From positions 124,001 through 188,000 of the forward strand of contig NZ_SELS01000007.1 of the NCBI RefSeq assembly GCF_004197395.1: 64,000 nucleotides of DNA, written 5' to 3'. A model generated the notes under the pieces. The model ran no database searches, was not told where the DNA came from, and worked only from the letters and a program-made list of their open reading frames with translations. The translations under genes were made by a program, and so were the position numbers. Positions 39,190 through 47,870 of the stretch are shown one piece after another (position 1 is the stretch's first letter; each line of letters opens with the position of its first letter). The DNA comes from Paraburkholderia sp. UYCP14C (GTDB lineage Bacteria > Pseudomonadota > Gammaproteobacteria > Burkholderiales > Burkholderiaceae).

Positions 39190-40101
39190 CTATTCACGCG
39201 ATGTCGCCAACGGAAGTCTGGCGATCAGTTCTTCGAACACGACGCGAACTCGCCTCGCTACCGGGCCGCGTTGCGGACGGTAGACGTAAAGCTTCCAGGG
39301 CTCGGGATCGAGCCGAGGTAGAACCCGCACGAGTTGGCCTCGCTGAACGTAAGGCCGAATCAGATATTCGGTACATTGGCTGAATCCGGCACCCGCGCAC
39401 GCAGCCTCGATTTCCACGGAAGTGTCGTTGGTCACGAACGCAGGCGAAGCGGGCTGAAAGTGACGCTCGCCGCGAAACACCCACGGCCACGGACGACCGC
39501 TTGCCGGATCGATCAGGCACGTAACGGGCCGCGTTTCCAGTTCCTTCAGGTTCCTCGGTTCCCCCACCCGTTCGATCAATGCGGGTGACCCGACCGTCCA
39601 TACGGGCAACGGACCGATCGCGCGCGCGACGAACCGGTTGTCGCCAATCGCGCCCACCCGCACGCCAATGTCGATCTGTTCATCGACGACAGCCGAGGGC
39701 GCATCCGCCAGCCTGAGGTCGGGAGTGAGACCCGGGTGACGGACCATCAAATCCATCAGGATCGGCTGGACGTAGTGGCGACCGAGGCCCGAAGGCGCCG
39801 TTATGCGCACGATGCCCGTTGCTTCGTCGCGCGTGGATGCGAGCCCGAACAGACCGTCGACCGCGGCTAATGCGGCCTGCGCGTTGACGACGAACGACTG
39901 GCCGAACGTCGTGATCTGCACGCGCCGCGTATTGCGATGGAACAGGGTTTCCTTCAGTTGCTGTTCCAGCTCACGAATCGCACGCGTGACCACTTGCGGT
40001 GAAACCCCGAGCCGCGCGGCGGCTTCGCGGAAGCTCGTGCTCGACGCGGCGGCGAGGAAGATCTTCAGCAGGTCGAGTCGGTTGAGCACGACTATTCCCA
40101 T
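39190..40101 (-). CDS. LysR-family regulator of the adjacent SDR gene
   Basis: 303 aa. Start at 40101 (MGIVVLNRLDLLKIFLAAAS) fits the family; a longer in-frame start runs through the operator region. HTH SFREAAARLGVSPQVVTRAI, then RELEQQLKETLFHRNTRRV. The effector domain is of the CrgA-like group (GIVRITAPSGLGRHYVQPIL). It is divergent from the SDR gene with twin repeats between them, so it is probably its regulator and autorepressor. Confidence 0.92.
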   Translation of the reverse strand: MGIVVLNRLDLLKIFLAAASSTSFREAAARLGVSPQVVTRAIRELEQQLKETLFHRNTRRVQITTFGQSFVVNAQAALAAVDGLFGLASTRDEATGIVRITAPSGLGRHYVQPILMDLMVRHPGLTPDLRLADAPSAVVDEQIDIGVRVGAIGDNRFVARAIGPLPVWTVGSPALIERVGEPRNLKELETRPVTCLIDPASGRPWPWVFRGERHFQPASPAFVTNDTSVEIEAACAGAGFSQCTEYLIRPYVQRGQLVRVLPRLDPEPWKLYVYRPQRGPVARRVRVVFEELIARLPLATSRE

Positions 40102-40113
40102 GTCGAGAACGGA

Positions 40114-40189
40114 GAATGCACAGTATTCCATTTCGACGGCTGACTGAACATTCCCAAAACCGGAATTGTGAATGCGCGAGTATTCCATT
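40114..40189. promoter_or_regulatory. Twin repeats in the LysR/SDR divergent region
   Basis: GAATGCACAGTATTCCATT (40114-40132) and GAATGCGCGAGTATTCCATT (40170-40189) are direct copies 56 bp apart. Each contains a GAAT...ATTC dyad. The spacing and place between divergent genes suit two LysR binding boxes. Confidence 0.6.
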
Positions 40190-40303
40190 CACTTGCGGGT
40201 GGCGAATCTCCATACTGGGTTCCAGACGTGCCGCGACGAAGCTCTTCGCGGCACGCCAGATCAACCACCTGGCGGCATTGCCACCGAATCAAAGGACGAC
40301 ATC

Positions 40304-41080
40304 ATGAACACGATCAGCACACCACGGCAGCTCGAAGGAAAGATTGCACTGGTAACCGGCGCAAGCTCCGGCATCGGCCGCGCTTCGGCCCTCGAACTCG
40401 CACGGCGCGGTGCGAAGGTAGTTGTTGCGGCCCGTCGCAAGGACGAGCTCGACCAGCTCGTGCAGCAGATCGTCGCTGAAGGGGGCGAAGCAGCGGCCAT
40501 CGCCGCGGACGTGTCGAAGGAAGCCGATATCAAGCGTCTCGTCGACTACACGGTAGAGACCTACGGCCGCCTCGACATCGCCTTCAACAATGCGGGAACC
40601 GAGGGCGTGTTCGCACCGCTGCTCGAACAGAACGCCGAGAGCTTCGACAGGGTGTTCGAGCCGAACGTGCGCGGCGTGCTGAACTCGATGAAGTACGAAG
40701 CCGAAGTGATGCTCGCGCAGGGCTCCGGCAGCATCATCAACAATGCCTCGATGGGCGGCCTGATCGGCTTCGAGAACGCGTCGGTGTACATCGCCAGCAA
40801 GCACGCGGTGGTCGGCATGACGAAAACGGCATCGATCGAGTGGTTCCGCAAGGGCGTGCGCGTGAACGCGCTGTGCCCGGGTTTGATCGAGACGCCGTTT
40901 CATCATCGCGGCATCTGGCCGTCGGTCGAAGCTCAACAGCAGTTCGCCGCCGGCACGCCGGCCGGCCGCTGGGGTTCGGCCGAAGAGATGGCGACGATCG
41001 TCGCGTTTCTCGCCTCCGACGACTCGAGCTACGTGTCGGGTCATGCGCTCGTCGCTGACGGGGGTTACTCGGTCGCCTGA
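40304..41080 (+). CDS. Short-chain dehydrogenase/reductase (classical SDR)
   Basis: 258 aa; ATG at 40304 with AAAGGA upstream. Cofactor motif TGASSGIGRASALELARRG, NNAG, catalytic Ser (NASMGGLIGF), YIASKHA (Tyr-x-x-x-Lys) and the PGLIETPFHHRG loop are all kept. Arg residues after the second strand (VVAARRKDE) point to NADP(H). Substrate unknown. Divergent from its likely LysR regulator. Confidence 0.93.
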   Translation: MNTISTPRQLEGKIALVTGASSGIGRASALELARRGAKVVVAARRKDELDQLVQQIVAEGGEAAAIAADVSKEADIKRLVDYTVETYGRLDIAFNNAGTEGVFAPLLEQNAESFDRVFEPNVRGVLNSMKYEAEVMLAQGSGSIINNASMGGLIGFENASVYIASKHAVVGMTKTASIEWFRKGVRVNALCPGLIETPFHHRGIWPSVEAQQQFAAGTPAGRWGSAEEMATIVAFLASDDSSYVSGHALVADGGYSVA

Positions 41081-41173
41081 CCTGAGGTCATTCGCGATCC
41101 CGCTGGCGCGGCAAAGACCGGGACAGACCCGGTCCATTAATTCGCTATCCGCGCCAGCGCTCCAGGCAGCGCT

Positions 41174-42391
41174 TCACTTGCCCGTGCCGCTCGCCTCGAA
41201 GGCCCCCCGATCATAAGCTTCGCAATAGGCCTTCCAGTCCGCGACGACCTGCGCCTCGCACTGCGTCGCGAGATCGATCAACGGCAGTTGCCAATCGCGC
41301 CGGCTACCAAACGCGATCAGATCATCCGCGATCGCCGACTTCTGCCGCCCTCCGCTGCGCAGATGCGCCCACGCGCTCAACTCGGCCATGCTGTTGATCA
41401 CTGCCTCGAGGCGCGGCAGCTTGCCGTCCCAGTCGGCCAGCGCGACCCGATCTTCCGACGGCTGCAAACTCCGCAGCACATAGGAGCGCCGGTTGAATTC
41501 GACCGCGTGCAAAAAGGCCTGCGAGACCGCCTGATTGCGCCTCTGCACTTCGACGACACGCTGCGCCTCGGTCTGCCACTTCGGCTGCGTTGCCGTTACG
41601 TGCGCACTCACCGACGATGGCAGCGACTCTTTCAGATCGATCAGGTAGTTGCCATCGGGCGAGCCCTTGCCCTCGACGAGAATCACGTAACGATCGACAC
41701 CGAGGCTGCCCGTCCCCGCGATGCGGCGCGCGACATCGAGCGTGCGGTAGAACTCGGGATTCGGCTCCGCCGCCGCGAACTGCTGCATGAACTGCACGAC
41801 CGCCGCGCGTCGTTCGTCGCTGACGGGCAGCGCTTTCTTGCCGTCGACCTTGAGCATGCGCGTCTTGCCCTTGAGCACGGTGCGCCTGTCGAGATGCGCG
41901 GCGCGCGTGCGGCTCGCAAGCGCGACGAACAGATCGCGGACCATACCGTTCGCGGTCTCCGCCTCGATCCAGCGCGACTTGCCGAACGCGAGCGCGGCGC
42001 CGTAGGCATCGAGCGCGGTGTGGCATAGCGCGAGCGCTTCAGCGCGGCTCAGCTTCAGGTCGCCCGCGCCGACCAGCACGCTCGTCAACAGACGCACGAG
42101 CTCGTAGGGAGCCGGCGCCAGACAGGCTTCGTCGAAGTCGTTGTTGTCGAAATAGACGAGGCGATTGTCGCCCTTGTAGCTGCCGAAATTCTCCAGATGC
42201 ATGTCGCCGCAAATCCACACGTGCGGCGCGTCGTCGAGCACCTTCGCGCGCGGCAGACGCTGATAGAACAGATGACAGGTGCCGCGCAGAAACACGAACG
42301 GCGAGCCGCGCATGGCCTTGTATTTCATCGCGAGCCGTTCGGGGTCGCGTCCGGCGTTGAAACTGTTGATGATCTTTGCGATATCGGACAT
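41174..42391 (-). CDS. DUF2252 family protein
   Basis: 405 aa, typical for DUF2252. Conserved kinase-like strings: FLRGTCHLFYQRLP, WICGDMHLENFGSYKGDN and FDNNDFDEACLAP; the last two resemble the catalytic and metal loops of aminoglycoside-phosphotransferase/HipA-like folds. GTGSLGVDRYVILVEGKG follows. Biochemical role unproven as far as I know. Divergent to nothing; the 5' side faces a 215-bp gap with an inverted repeat. Confidence 0.87.
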   Translation of the reverse strand: MSDIAKIINSFNAGRDPERLAMKYKAMRGSPFVFLRGTCHLFYQRLPRAKVLDDAPHVWICGDMHLENFGSYKGDNRLVYFDNNDFDEACLAPAPYELVRLLTSVLVGAGDLKLSRAEALALCHTALDAYGAALAFGKSRWIEAETANGMVRDLFVALASRTRAAHLDRRTVLKGKTRMLKVDGKKALPVSDERRAAVVQFMQQFAAAEPNPEFYRTLDVARRIAGTGSLGVDRYVILVEGKGSPDGNYLIDLKESLPSSVSAHVTATQPKWQTEAQRVVEVQRRNQAVSQAFLHAVEFNRRSYVLRSLQPSEDRVALADWDGKLPRLEAVINSMAELSAWAHLRSGGRQKSAIADDLIAFGSRRDWQLPLIDLATQCEAQVVADWKAYCEAYDRGAFEASGTGK

Positions 42392-42469
42392 AGCGGGTTC
42401 CGTTCAATGAGCAAGCTCGTCGTGAGCTTCATGCCTGGTGCTGTGACCTCGGCGCGTGCCGCGAATTCA

Positions 42470-42488
42470 ATGCGGGTTCAACCCGCAT
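42470..42488. repeat. Perfect 19-bp inverted repeat
   Basis: ATGCGGGTT-C-AACCCGCAT, 9-bp arms about one base, located between the FtrA gene end and the DUF2252 start. No T-run follows. It may be a weak terminator of the FtrA transcript or a protein-binding site. The surrounding 42392-42606 holds no convincing gene. Confidence 0.4.
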
Positions 42489-42606
42489 GCAGCGAAGTGA
42501 CCAGCGCCAACGCCACCACGAGCGGCACGAGGTGAGGCAAGCCGTGAGTCTGGAAGGCGCGTAGACCCGCCGCGAGCTACGCGTCGGGAATGCGCCGTCA
42601 GCAAGC

Positions 42607-43566
42607 TCACCTCTGCCCGCCAAACCTGCGCCGATACGCCCCCGGACTCGTCAGCGCGATCCGGCGAAAATGCCGCCGCAACGACTCCTCCGACCCGAAC
42701 CCCGCCAGCTCGGCGACGCGCGCCATCGGCAGCGGCGTCGCGCCTTCGAGCAACTCACGCGCAAGCGCGACGCGCTCCCTGACGAGCCATTCATAAGGCG
42801 CCATGCCGGTCGCGTCGTGGAACTGCCGTTGCAGCGTGCGCGGGCTCATCGCCGCGCGCCCGGCGAGCGAGCGCAGCGTATGCGGCTCGGCCGCATGGCT
42901 GCGCACCCAGTCCATCAGCTTCGCGATACGTCCGCTTTCGTCGTGCGGCATCGGACGCGGCACGAACTGAGCCTGGCCACCCTCGCGATGCGGCGGCACC
43001 ACCAGCCGTTGCGCGACGCGATTGGCGACCGCGCTGCCATGATCGCGCCGCACCAGATGCAGCAGCATGTCGAGCCCGGCCGCCGATCCCGCCGACGTGA
43101 TCACCTGCCCTTCATCGACATACAGCGCATCGGGTTGCACGCGCAGTTGCGGATAGCGCTGCTGCAACTTGTCCGCATAGCGCCAGTGGGTCGTCACGGT
43201 CTTGCCGTCGAGCACGCCGGCCGCCGCCAGCACGAACACGCCCGAGCAGATCGAGCAGAGCCGCGCGCCGCGCTCGTAGGCCGCGCGAAGCTTGCGCAGC
43301 AGCGCGGCCGGCGGCACTTCGTCGGCATCGCGCCAACCCGGAATCACGATCGTGTCGGCGCTCGCGAGCAGCCTCAGCGTGTACGGCGCGGCCAGCGTGA
43401 TGCCGCCCGCCGCGCGGATCGGAGCGGGCTCGGCCGCGCAGACCGCGAAGCGATACCACGGCACGCCGAGCTCGGGACGTTCGAGCGCGAACAGTTCGGT
43501 CACGCAGCCGAATTCGAAGGTGCAGAGCCGGTCGTAGGCCAACGCGACGACGAGATGATTGTGCAT
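42607..43566 (-). CDS. ftrA: FtrA/GlxA-type AraC-family regulator with DJ-1/PfpI domain
   Basis: 319 aa. N-terminal DJ-1/PfpI domain (DRLCTFEFGCVTELFALERP, with the nucleophile-elbow-like SICSGVFVLAAAGVLDG) and C-terminal double AraC HTH (LRSLAGRAAMSPRTLQRQFH, VAELAGFGSEESLRRHFRR). It is divergent from a rhodanese gene across 128 bp, the arrangement known for FtrA. The inducer is unknown; members often respond to small metabolites. Confidence 0.9.
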   Translation of the reverse strand: MHNHLVVALAYDRLCTFEFGCVTELFALERPELGVPWYRFAVCAAEPAPIRAAGGITLAAPYTLRLLASADTIVIPGWRDADEVPPAALLRKLRAAYERGARLCSICSGVFVLAAAGVLDGKTVTTHWRYADKLQQRYPQLRVQPDALYVDEGQVITSAGSAAGLDMLLHLVRRDHGSAVANRVAQRLVVPPHREGGQAQFVPRPMPHDESGRIAKLMDWVRSHAAEPHTLRSLAGRAAMSPRTLQRQFHDATGMAPYEWLVRERVALARELLEGATPLPMARVAELAGFGSEESLRRHFRRIALTSPGAYRRRFGGQR

Positions 43567-43694
43567 GGCGCGATGTTACCGGAGATTGACGATCACGCCA
43601 CTTACCGGGCGACCGGCCGCCCGCCACAATCGACCGTGCCTGAAACGTCTGACACTCGCCCGCTGGACCAGCCGATCAACTCCCCTTCATCGCC

Positions 43695-44165
43695 ATGACT
43701 CACGACCACTCCATCACCGCCGCCCCGAACGCCGTCACCGCGATCCCCGCCGCCGACAGCGCCGCCGCGCTCGCGCATTTCCACGCGTCGCTGCGCTTCG
43801 AAACCGACTGCGCCGACGTCCACGCCGCGCTCGCGAGCGGCGCGCCCGGCTTCGTGCTGCTCGACGTGCGCAGTCCCGCGCTGTTCGCGCAGGGCCACGT
43901 GCCGGGCGCGCTGAATCTGCCGCACGGCAAGATCGTCGCGTCGAAGCTCGCGGCTTATGCGCCGGACACGCTGTTCGTCACCTACTGCGCCGGCCCGCAC
44001 TGCAACGGCGCGGCGCGTGGCGCACTGCGGCTCGCCCAGCTTGGCCGGCCCGTCAAGCTGATGGCCGGCGGCGTCACCGGCTGGCTCGACGAAGGCTTCG
44101 CGCTGAGCCATCAGGACGACGATCCGCCGCCCGATTCGCGGTTGGATCCGCACTCCGCTGCCTAG
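43695..44165 (+). CDS. Rhodanese-like sulfurtransferase
   Basis: 156 aa, one rhodanese domain. LLDVRSPALFAQGHVPGALN leads to the active-site loop YCAGPHCNGA, with the catalytic Cys in YCAGPHC, then a family end (LMAGGVTGWLDEG). An N-terminal helical extension of about 30 residues has no signal peptide; cytoplasmic. Likely moves sulfane sulfur or handles cyanide or arsenate-like species. Divergent from ftrA and presumably controlled by it. Confidence 0.9.
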   Translation: MTHDHSITAAPNAVTAIPAADSAAALAHFHASLRFETDCADVHAALASGAPGFVLLDVRSPALFAQGHVPGALNLPHGKIVASKLAAYAPDTLFVTYCAGPHCNGAARGALRLAQLGRPVKLMAGGVTGWLDEGFALSHQDDDPPPDSRLDPHSAA

Positions 44166-44316
44166 CACGGCCCGCACTCCGACACGACTTCGAGTGCGGC
44201 ATCCGCCATGGGCCGCGAGCCTGTTTTGGCCCCTGTTAGCCAATCGCAAATTAGTTAAACAAAGTTGGAAAAGTGCCGATAACGTGTCCAGCCGCATTCC
44301 TCCCGGCGGACCCAAC

Positions 44317-46386
44317 ATGCAGAGTTCTTACAATTTTTGGCTCGTGGCGATTTCGTTCGCGGTCGCGACGCTCGCGTCGTACACCGCGCTCGATCTGACG
44401 GGCCGCATCTTCCTGCTTGCCTCGGCGCGCCGACGGCATGCATGGCGGCTCGGCGGCGCGCTCGCGCTCGGCGTCGGCATCTGGTCGATGCACTTCATCG
44501 CGATGCTCGCGTTCTCGCTGCCGATCCCGCTCGGCTACGACCTCGCGATGACCGCCTGTTCGCTGGCCCTCGCGATCGGCGCTTCGTATCTGGCGCTCTT
44601 CATGACGACCCAGCAGCGCCTGACACCGGGCCGGCTGCTGACGGGCGGCGTGGCGATGGGGATCGGTATCGCCGGCATGCATTACACCGGCATGGCGGCG
44701 CTGCGCATGGCGCCCGCGATCCACTACCAGCCGGTGTGGTTCGCGGCCTCGATCGCGATCGCGATCGGCGCGTCGAGCGCCGCGCTGTGGATGGCGCGCG
44801 CGCTCAGCAACGAACACGAGCGCCATATCGCGCGCAAACGTCTCGCCGCGGCGCTGGTGATGGGCGTCGCGATCAGCGGCATGCACTACACGGGCATGGC
44901 CGCCGCCGACTTCGCGCCCGGCGCGATCTGCGGCGCGGCCAACGACATCGACGCGCACTGGCTCGCGACCTCGCTAATCCTGCTCACGTTCGCGGTGCTG
45001 ATCGTCACGCTGATGCTGTCGCGCTTCGACGTGCGCACCACCTTCCTGCTCGGCGCGGTGTCGAAGCTGAATGGCCAGATCGTGCGGCTCGCGACGCTCG
45101 ACGTGCTGACGGGCCTGCCGAACCGCGCGACGCTGACCGAGCGGATCGAACGCGCGATTAGCGGCGCGCGTCGCCAGCGCACGTCGTTCGCGGTGCTGTT
45201 CATGGATCTGGACGGCTTCAAGACGATCAACGATTCGCTCGGCCACTCGGCCGGCGATGCGGTGCTGTCCGCCTTCGCACAACGCCTGCAGCAATGCGTG
45301 CGATCGAGCGACACCGTCGCGCGGCTCGGCGGCGACGAGTTCGTCGTGCTCGCGGAGCAGCTGACGTGCGGCGACGACGCGGCCGCGCTCGCAGACGGCG
45401 TGCTCGAGCGGATGCGCCAGGGCACCTGGAGCGACGAGCAACCGCTGCAGGTGATGCCGAGCATCGGCATTGCGCTCTATCCGCGCGATGGCGACAGCGT
45501 CGAGACGCTGCTCCAGCACGCGGACGCCGCGATGTACGAAGCGAAGCGCGCGGGTCGCGGCACCTACCGCTTCTTCGAGCGCAGCATGAACGAGGCCGCC
45601 ACGCGCACGCTGAAGATCCAGCAAGTGCTGCACGACGCCTTCGCGAACGAGCGCTTCTCGCTGCTGTTCCAGCCGAAGTTTCAGCGCGGCGGCGATGCGC
45701 TCGCGGGCGCCGAGGCGCTGATCCGCCTGCACGATCCGGAGCTGGGCGCGCTGACGCCGACCGAATTCATTCCGGTCGCCGAGCGCTCCGGGCAGATCGT
45801 GCAGATCGGCTACTGGGTCGTGCGCGAAACCTGCCGGCGCATTCGCGGCTGGATGAAACAGGGCCTGCCGGCGATGAAGGTGGCGATCAACCTGTCGCCG
45901 CGTCAGCTGCTGCAGCCGGATCTCGTCGAGACGATCCTCGACATCGTCAGGACCGAGGGCGTCGCGTGCGAGCAGATCATGTTCGAGATCACCGAGAGCG
46001 TCGCGATGCAGGACGCCGCGCGCACCGTCGAAGTGTTCCGCGCGTTTCAGGCGAGCGGCTTCGACATCTCGATCGACGACTTCGGCACCGGTTATTCGAG
46101 CCTCGCGTATCTGCAACGCTTCCAGGTGAAGCAGTTGAAGATCGACCGCTTCTTCACCAACGGTCTCGATGCGAACGGTGCCGCGGGCAGCGCGATCGTG
46201 TCGGCGATCATCGCGCTCGCGCACTCGCTCGAAATGGACGTGGTTGCCGAGGGCGTCGAAACCCAGTCGCAGCTCGACAAGCTGCGCTCGATGAGGTGCG
46301 ACGAAATGCAGGGCTTCCTGCTCGGCAAGCCGGTCAACGCCAACGACTTCGGCGAACTGCTGCGCGGCAGAATGATGGCCGTGTGA
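44317..46386 (+). CDS. MHYT-GGDEF-EAL c-di-GMP protein
   Basis: 689 aa from ATG 44317; a longer in-frame reading lacks a ribosome site. Seven-helix MHYT sensor with three motif copies (SMHFIAML, GMHYTGMAAL, GMHYTGMAAA), proposed to bind copper and sense O2, CO or NO. Next is GGDEF with intact RLGGDEFVVL and EAL with intact AEALIRL and DDFGTGYSSLAYLQRF. Both signature motifs present, so turnover of c-di-GMP in either direction is possible. Monocistronic. Confidence 0.92.
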   Translation: MQSSYNFWLVAISFAVATLASYTALDLTGRIFLLASARRRHAWRLGGALALGVGIWSMHFIAMLAFSLPIPLGYDLAMTACSLALAIGASYLALFMTTQQRLTPGRLLTGGVAMGIGIAGMHYTGMAALRMAPAIHYQPVWFAASIAIAIGASSAALWMARALSNEHERHIARKRLAAALVMGVAISGMHYTGMAAADFAPGAICGAANDIDAHWLATSLILLTFAVLIVTLMLSRFDVRTTFLLGAVSKLNGQIVRLATLDVLTGLPNRATLTERIERAISGARRQRTSFAVLFMDLDGFKTINDSLGHSAGDAVLSAFAQRLQQCVRSSDTVARLGGDEFVVLAEQLTCGDDAAALADGVLERMRQGTWSDEQPLQVMPSIGIALYPRDGDSVETLLQHADAAMYEAKRAGRGTYRFFERSMNEAATRTLKIQQVLHDAFANERFSLLFQPKFQRGGDALAGAEALIRLHDPELGALTPTEFIPVAERSGQIVQIGYWVVRETCRRIRGWMKQGLPAMKVAINLSPRQLLQPDLVETILDIVRTEGVACEQIMFEITESVAMQDAARTVEVFRAFQASGFDISIDDFGTGYSSLAYLQRFQVKQLKIDRFFTNGLDANGAAGSAIVSAIIALAHSLEMDVVAEGVETQSQLDKLRSMRCDEMQGFLLGKPVNANDFGELLRGRMMAV

Positions 46387-46516
46387 GCGAAGCGGGCAGC
46401 GCGCCTGACGATGCGTCGAGGCTGACGGGGCCGATCCGATTGACCGCCGCTTCGCCCCGATTGGCTCCGGTTCGCTTCGATTCACGCTCCGCTTCGACAC
46501 GCCGCGCGCGGATCGC

Positions 46517-47431
46517 CTAACGCATCTCCCCTAACGCCGCGAGCCGTTCGGTCAATGCCTCGCTCGCGCGCGTCATCGGCAGACGCAGTTCGTTGCGCAC
46601 CCACCCTCGCGCCGCGAGCAAAGCCTTCACCGGCGCCGGATTCGGTTCCGCGAACGCGAGCTGGATCTGCGGCACGAGCGCATGAAAAATGCGCCGTCCT
46701 TCGTCGAGCCGCCCCTCCGTCAGCGCACGGTACAGCGCGACAAAACGCTCGGGCCGCCAATGCGCCGACGCCGCGATCGCCCCGCTTCCGCCCGCGCACA
46801 CCGTCGTGAAGAGCTCGAGGTCGTTGCCCGCGAGCACCTGCAGACGGCCGTCGCGAATCAGCGCGAGCGTCGTGTCGAGCGAACCGGCGCAATCCTTGAT
46901 CGCCTGAATTCGCGGATGCGCGGCGAGCGTCAGCAGCGTGTCGAGTTCGAGCCGCACGCCGGTGCGCTGCGGAATGTCATAGAGCACGACCGGATGCGCG
47001 CTCGCGTCGGCGAGCGCGCTGAAATGCTCGACGATGCCGGCCTGCGCGGGCCGCGTGTAATACGGCGCGGCGATCAACACGCCGGCAATCGGCAACCGAT
47101 TCAGCTGCTCGATCCGCGCGCGCATGCTCGCCGTGTGATTGCCCGACACGCCGACCAGCACCGGCAATGCACGCCGCTGAGCGTTGGATTTGGAGATGGA
47201 GTTGGTGGTGGCCTCGGCGTCGCCTCGCGCGGCGTCGAGAATCGTCGCCAGCACGGCGTCCTGTTCGGCGGCGTCGAGCGTGGCGGGCTCGCCGGTCGTG
47301 CCGAGCGCGACGAGCCCGGCCACGCCGGCGTCCGCATAGCGGCGCACCAGCGCGCGCAGCGCGGCGTGATCGACGGCGCCGTCGGCGAACGGCGTGATCA
47401 GCGGAATCCAGATACCCGAGAAATCAGACAT
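46517..47431 (-). CDS. DapA-family class I aldolase/lyase
   Basis: 304 aa. (Beta/alpha)8 barrel with GTTGEPATLD, Tyr in PVVLYDIPQRTG, and Schiff-base Lys in IQAIKDCAG. Divergent enough from DapA that dihydrodipicolinate synthesis is not certain; N-acetylneuraminate lyase or 2-keto-3-deoxy sugar-acid aldolase are alternatives. A Ser/Asn-rich insertion (about 75-90, TTNSISKSNAQRR) interrupts the usual loop. Convergent with the MHYT gene. Confidence 0.87.
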   Translation of the reverse strand: MSDFSGIWIPLITPFADGAVDHAALRALVRRYADAGVAGLVALGTTGEPATLDAAEQDAVLATILDAARGDAEATTNSISKSNAQRRALPVLVGVSGNHTASMRARIEQLNRLPIAGVLIAAPYYTRPAQAGIVEHFSALADASAHPVVLYDIPQRTGVRLELDTLLTLAAHPRIQAIKDCAGSLDTTLALIRDGRLQVLAGNDLELFTTVCAGGSGAIAASAHWRPERFVALYRALTEGRLDEGRRIFHALVPQIQLAFAEPNPAPVKALLAARGWVRNELRLPMTRASEALTERLAALGEMR

Positions 47432-47773
47432 GTTTTCTACCTCGATGACGACCGTATCGATTCCGGGTCAGCGGTGCGAGGGAGAACAAGGGGGAAAGCC
47501 GCAGGCGGGCGGTTGACCGGTCGTTCCGTCGCACATCTGACGACGGAACAGCGTGCTCCGGTCAGATGAGCGGCTGTTTTTTGGCTTTGGCGCCCACGTT
47601 GCGCGAAGCGCCGTTCGCGCGTGCGACCGCCGCGCTCGCCAAAGCGGCGCGGGCGAAGGTCGACGAACGGAGCGGGAACGTGGGGCCGGAGTGCATGGAC
47701 GGCAGTGTAACCGCGAAACCCACGGCGCGGACAGCCCTTGACGCTTGGCCAACCCGCTCGCGGAGAAAATCGC

Positions 47774-47813
47774 TTGACTTCTACGCGCGGGAAACTAATA
47801 TACGCACCGCGTA
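47774..47813 (+). promoter_or_regulatory. Sigma70 promoter and inverted repeat before the ATCase gene
   Basis: A -35 TTGACT (47774-47779), 16-bp spacer, and -10 TAATAT (47796-47801). Overlapping the end of the -10 is TACGC-ACC-GCGTA (47801-47813), a dyad where a repressor would bind. A second TACGC-AAA-GCGTA lies inside the gene at 48080-48092. The remaining 47432-47773 has no recognisable gene. Confidence 0.7.
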
Positions 47814-47870
47814 CATCAACGCGTTTTGCTGACTCCCCCCGCCGACCCCACTCTTGCGACAGGTGCCCTC

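Noticed and set aside
42489-42600. Minus-strand hydrophobic tail (LPHLVPLVVALALVTSLHAG) between ftrA and DUF2252
   Set aside because: Only about 32 codons after an in-frame stop, with no start codon or ribosome site; too weak to call a gene, could be a remnant.
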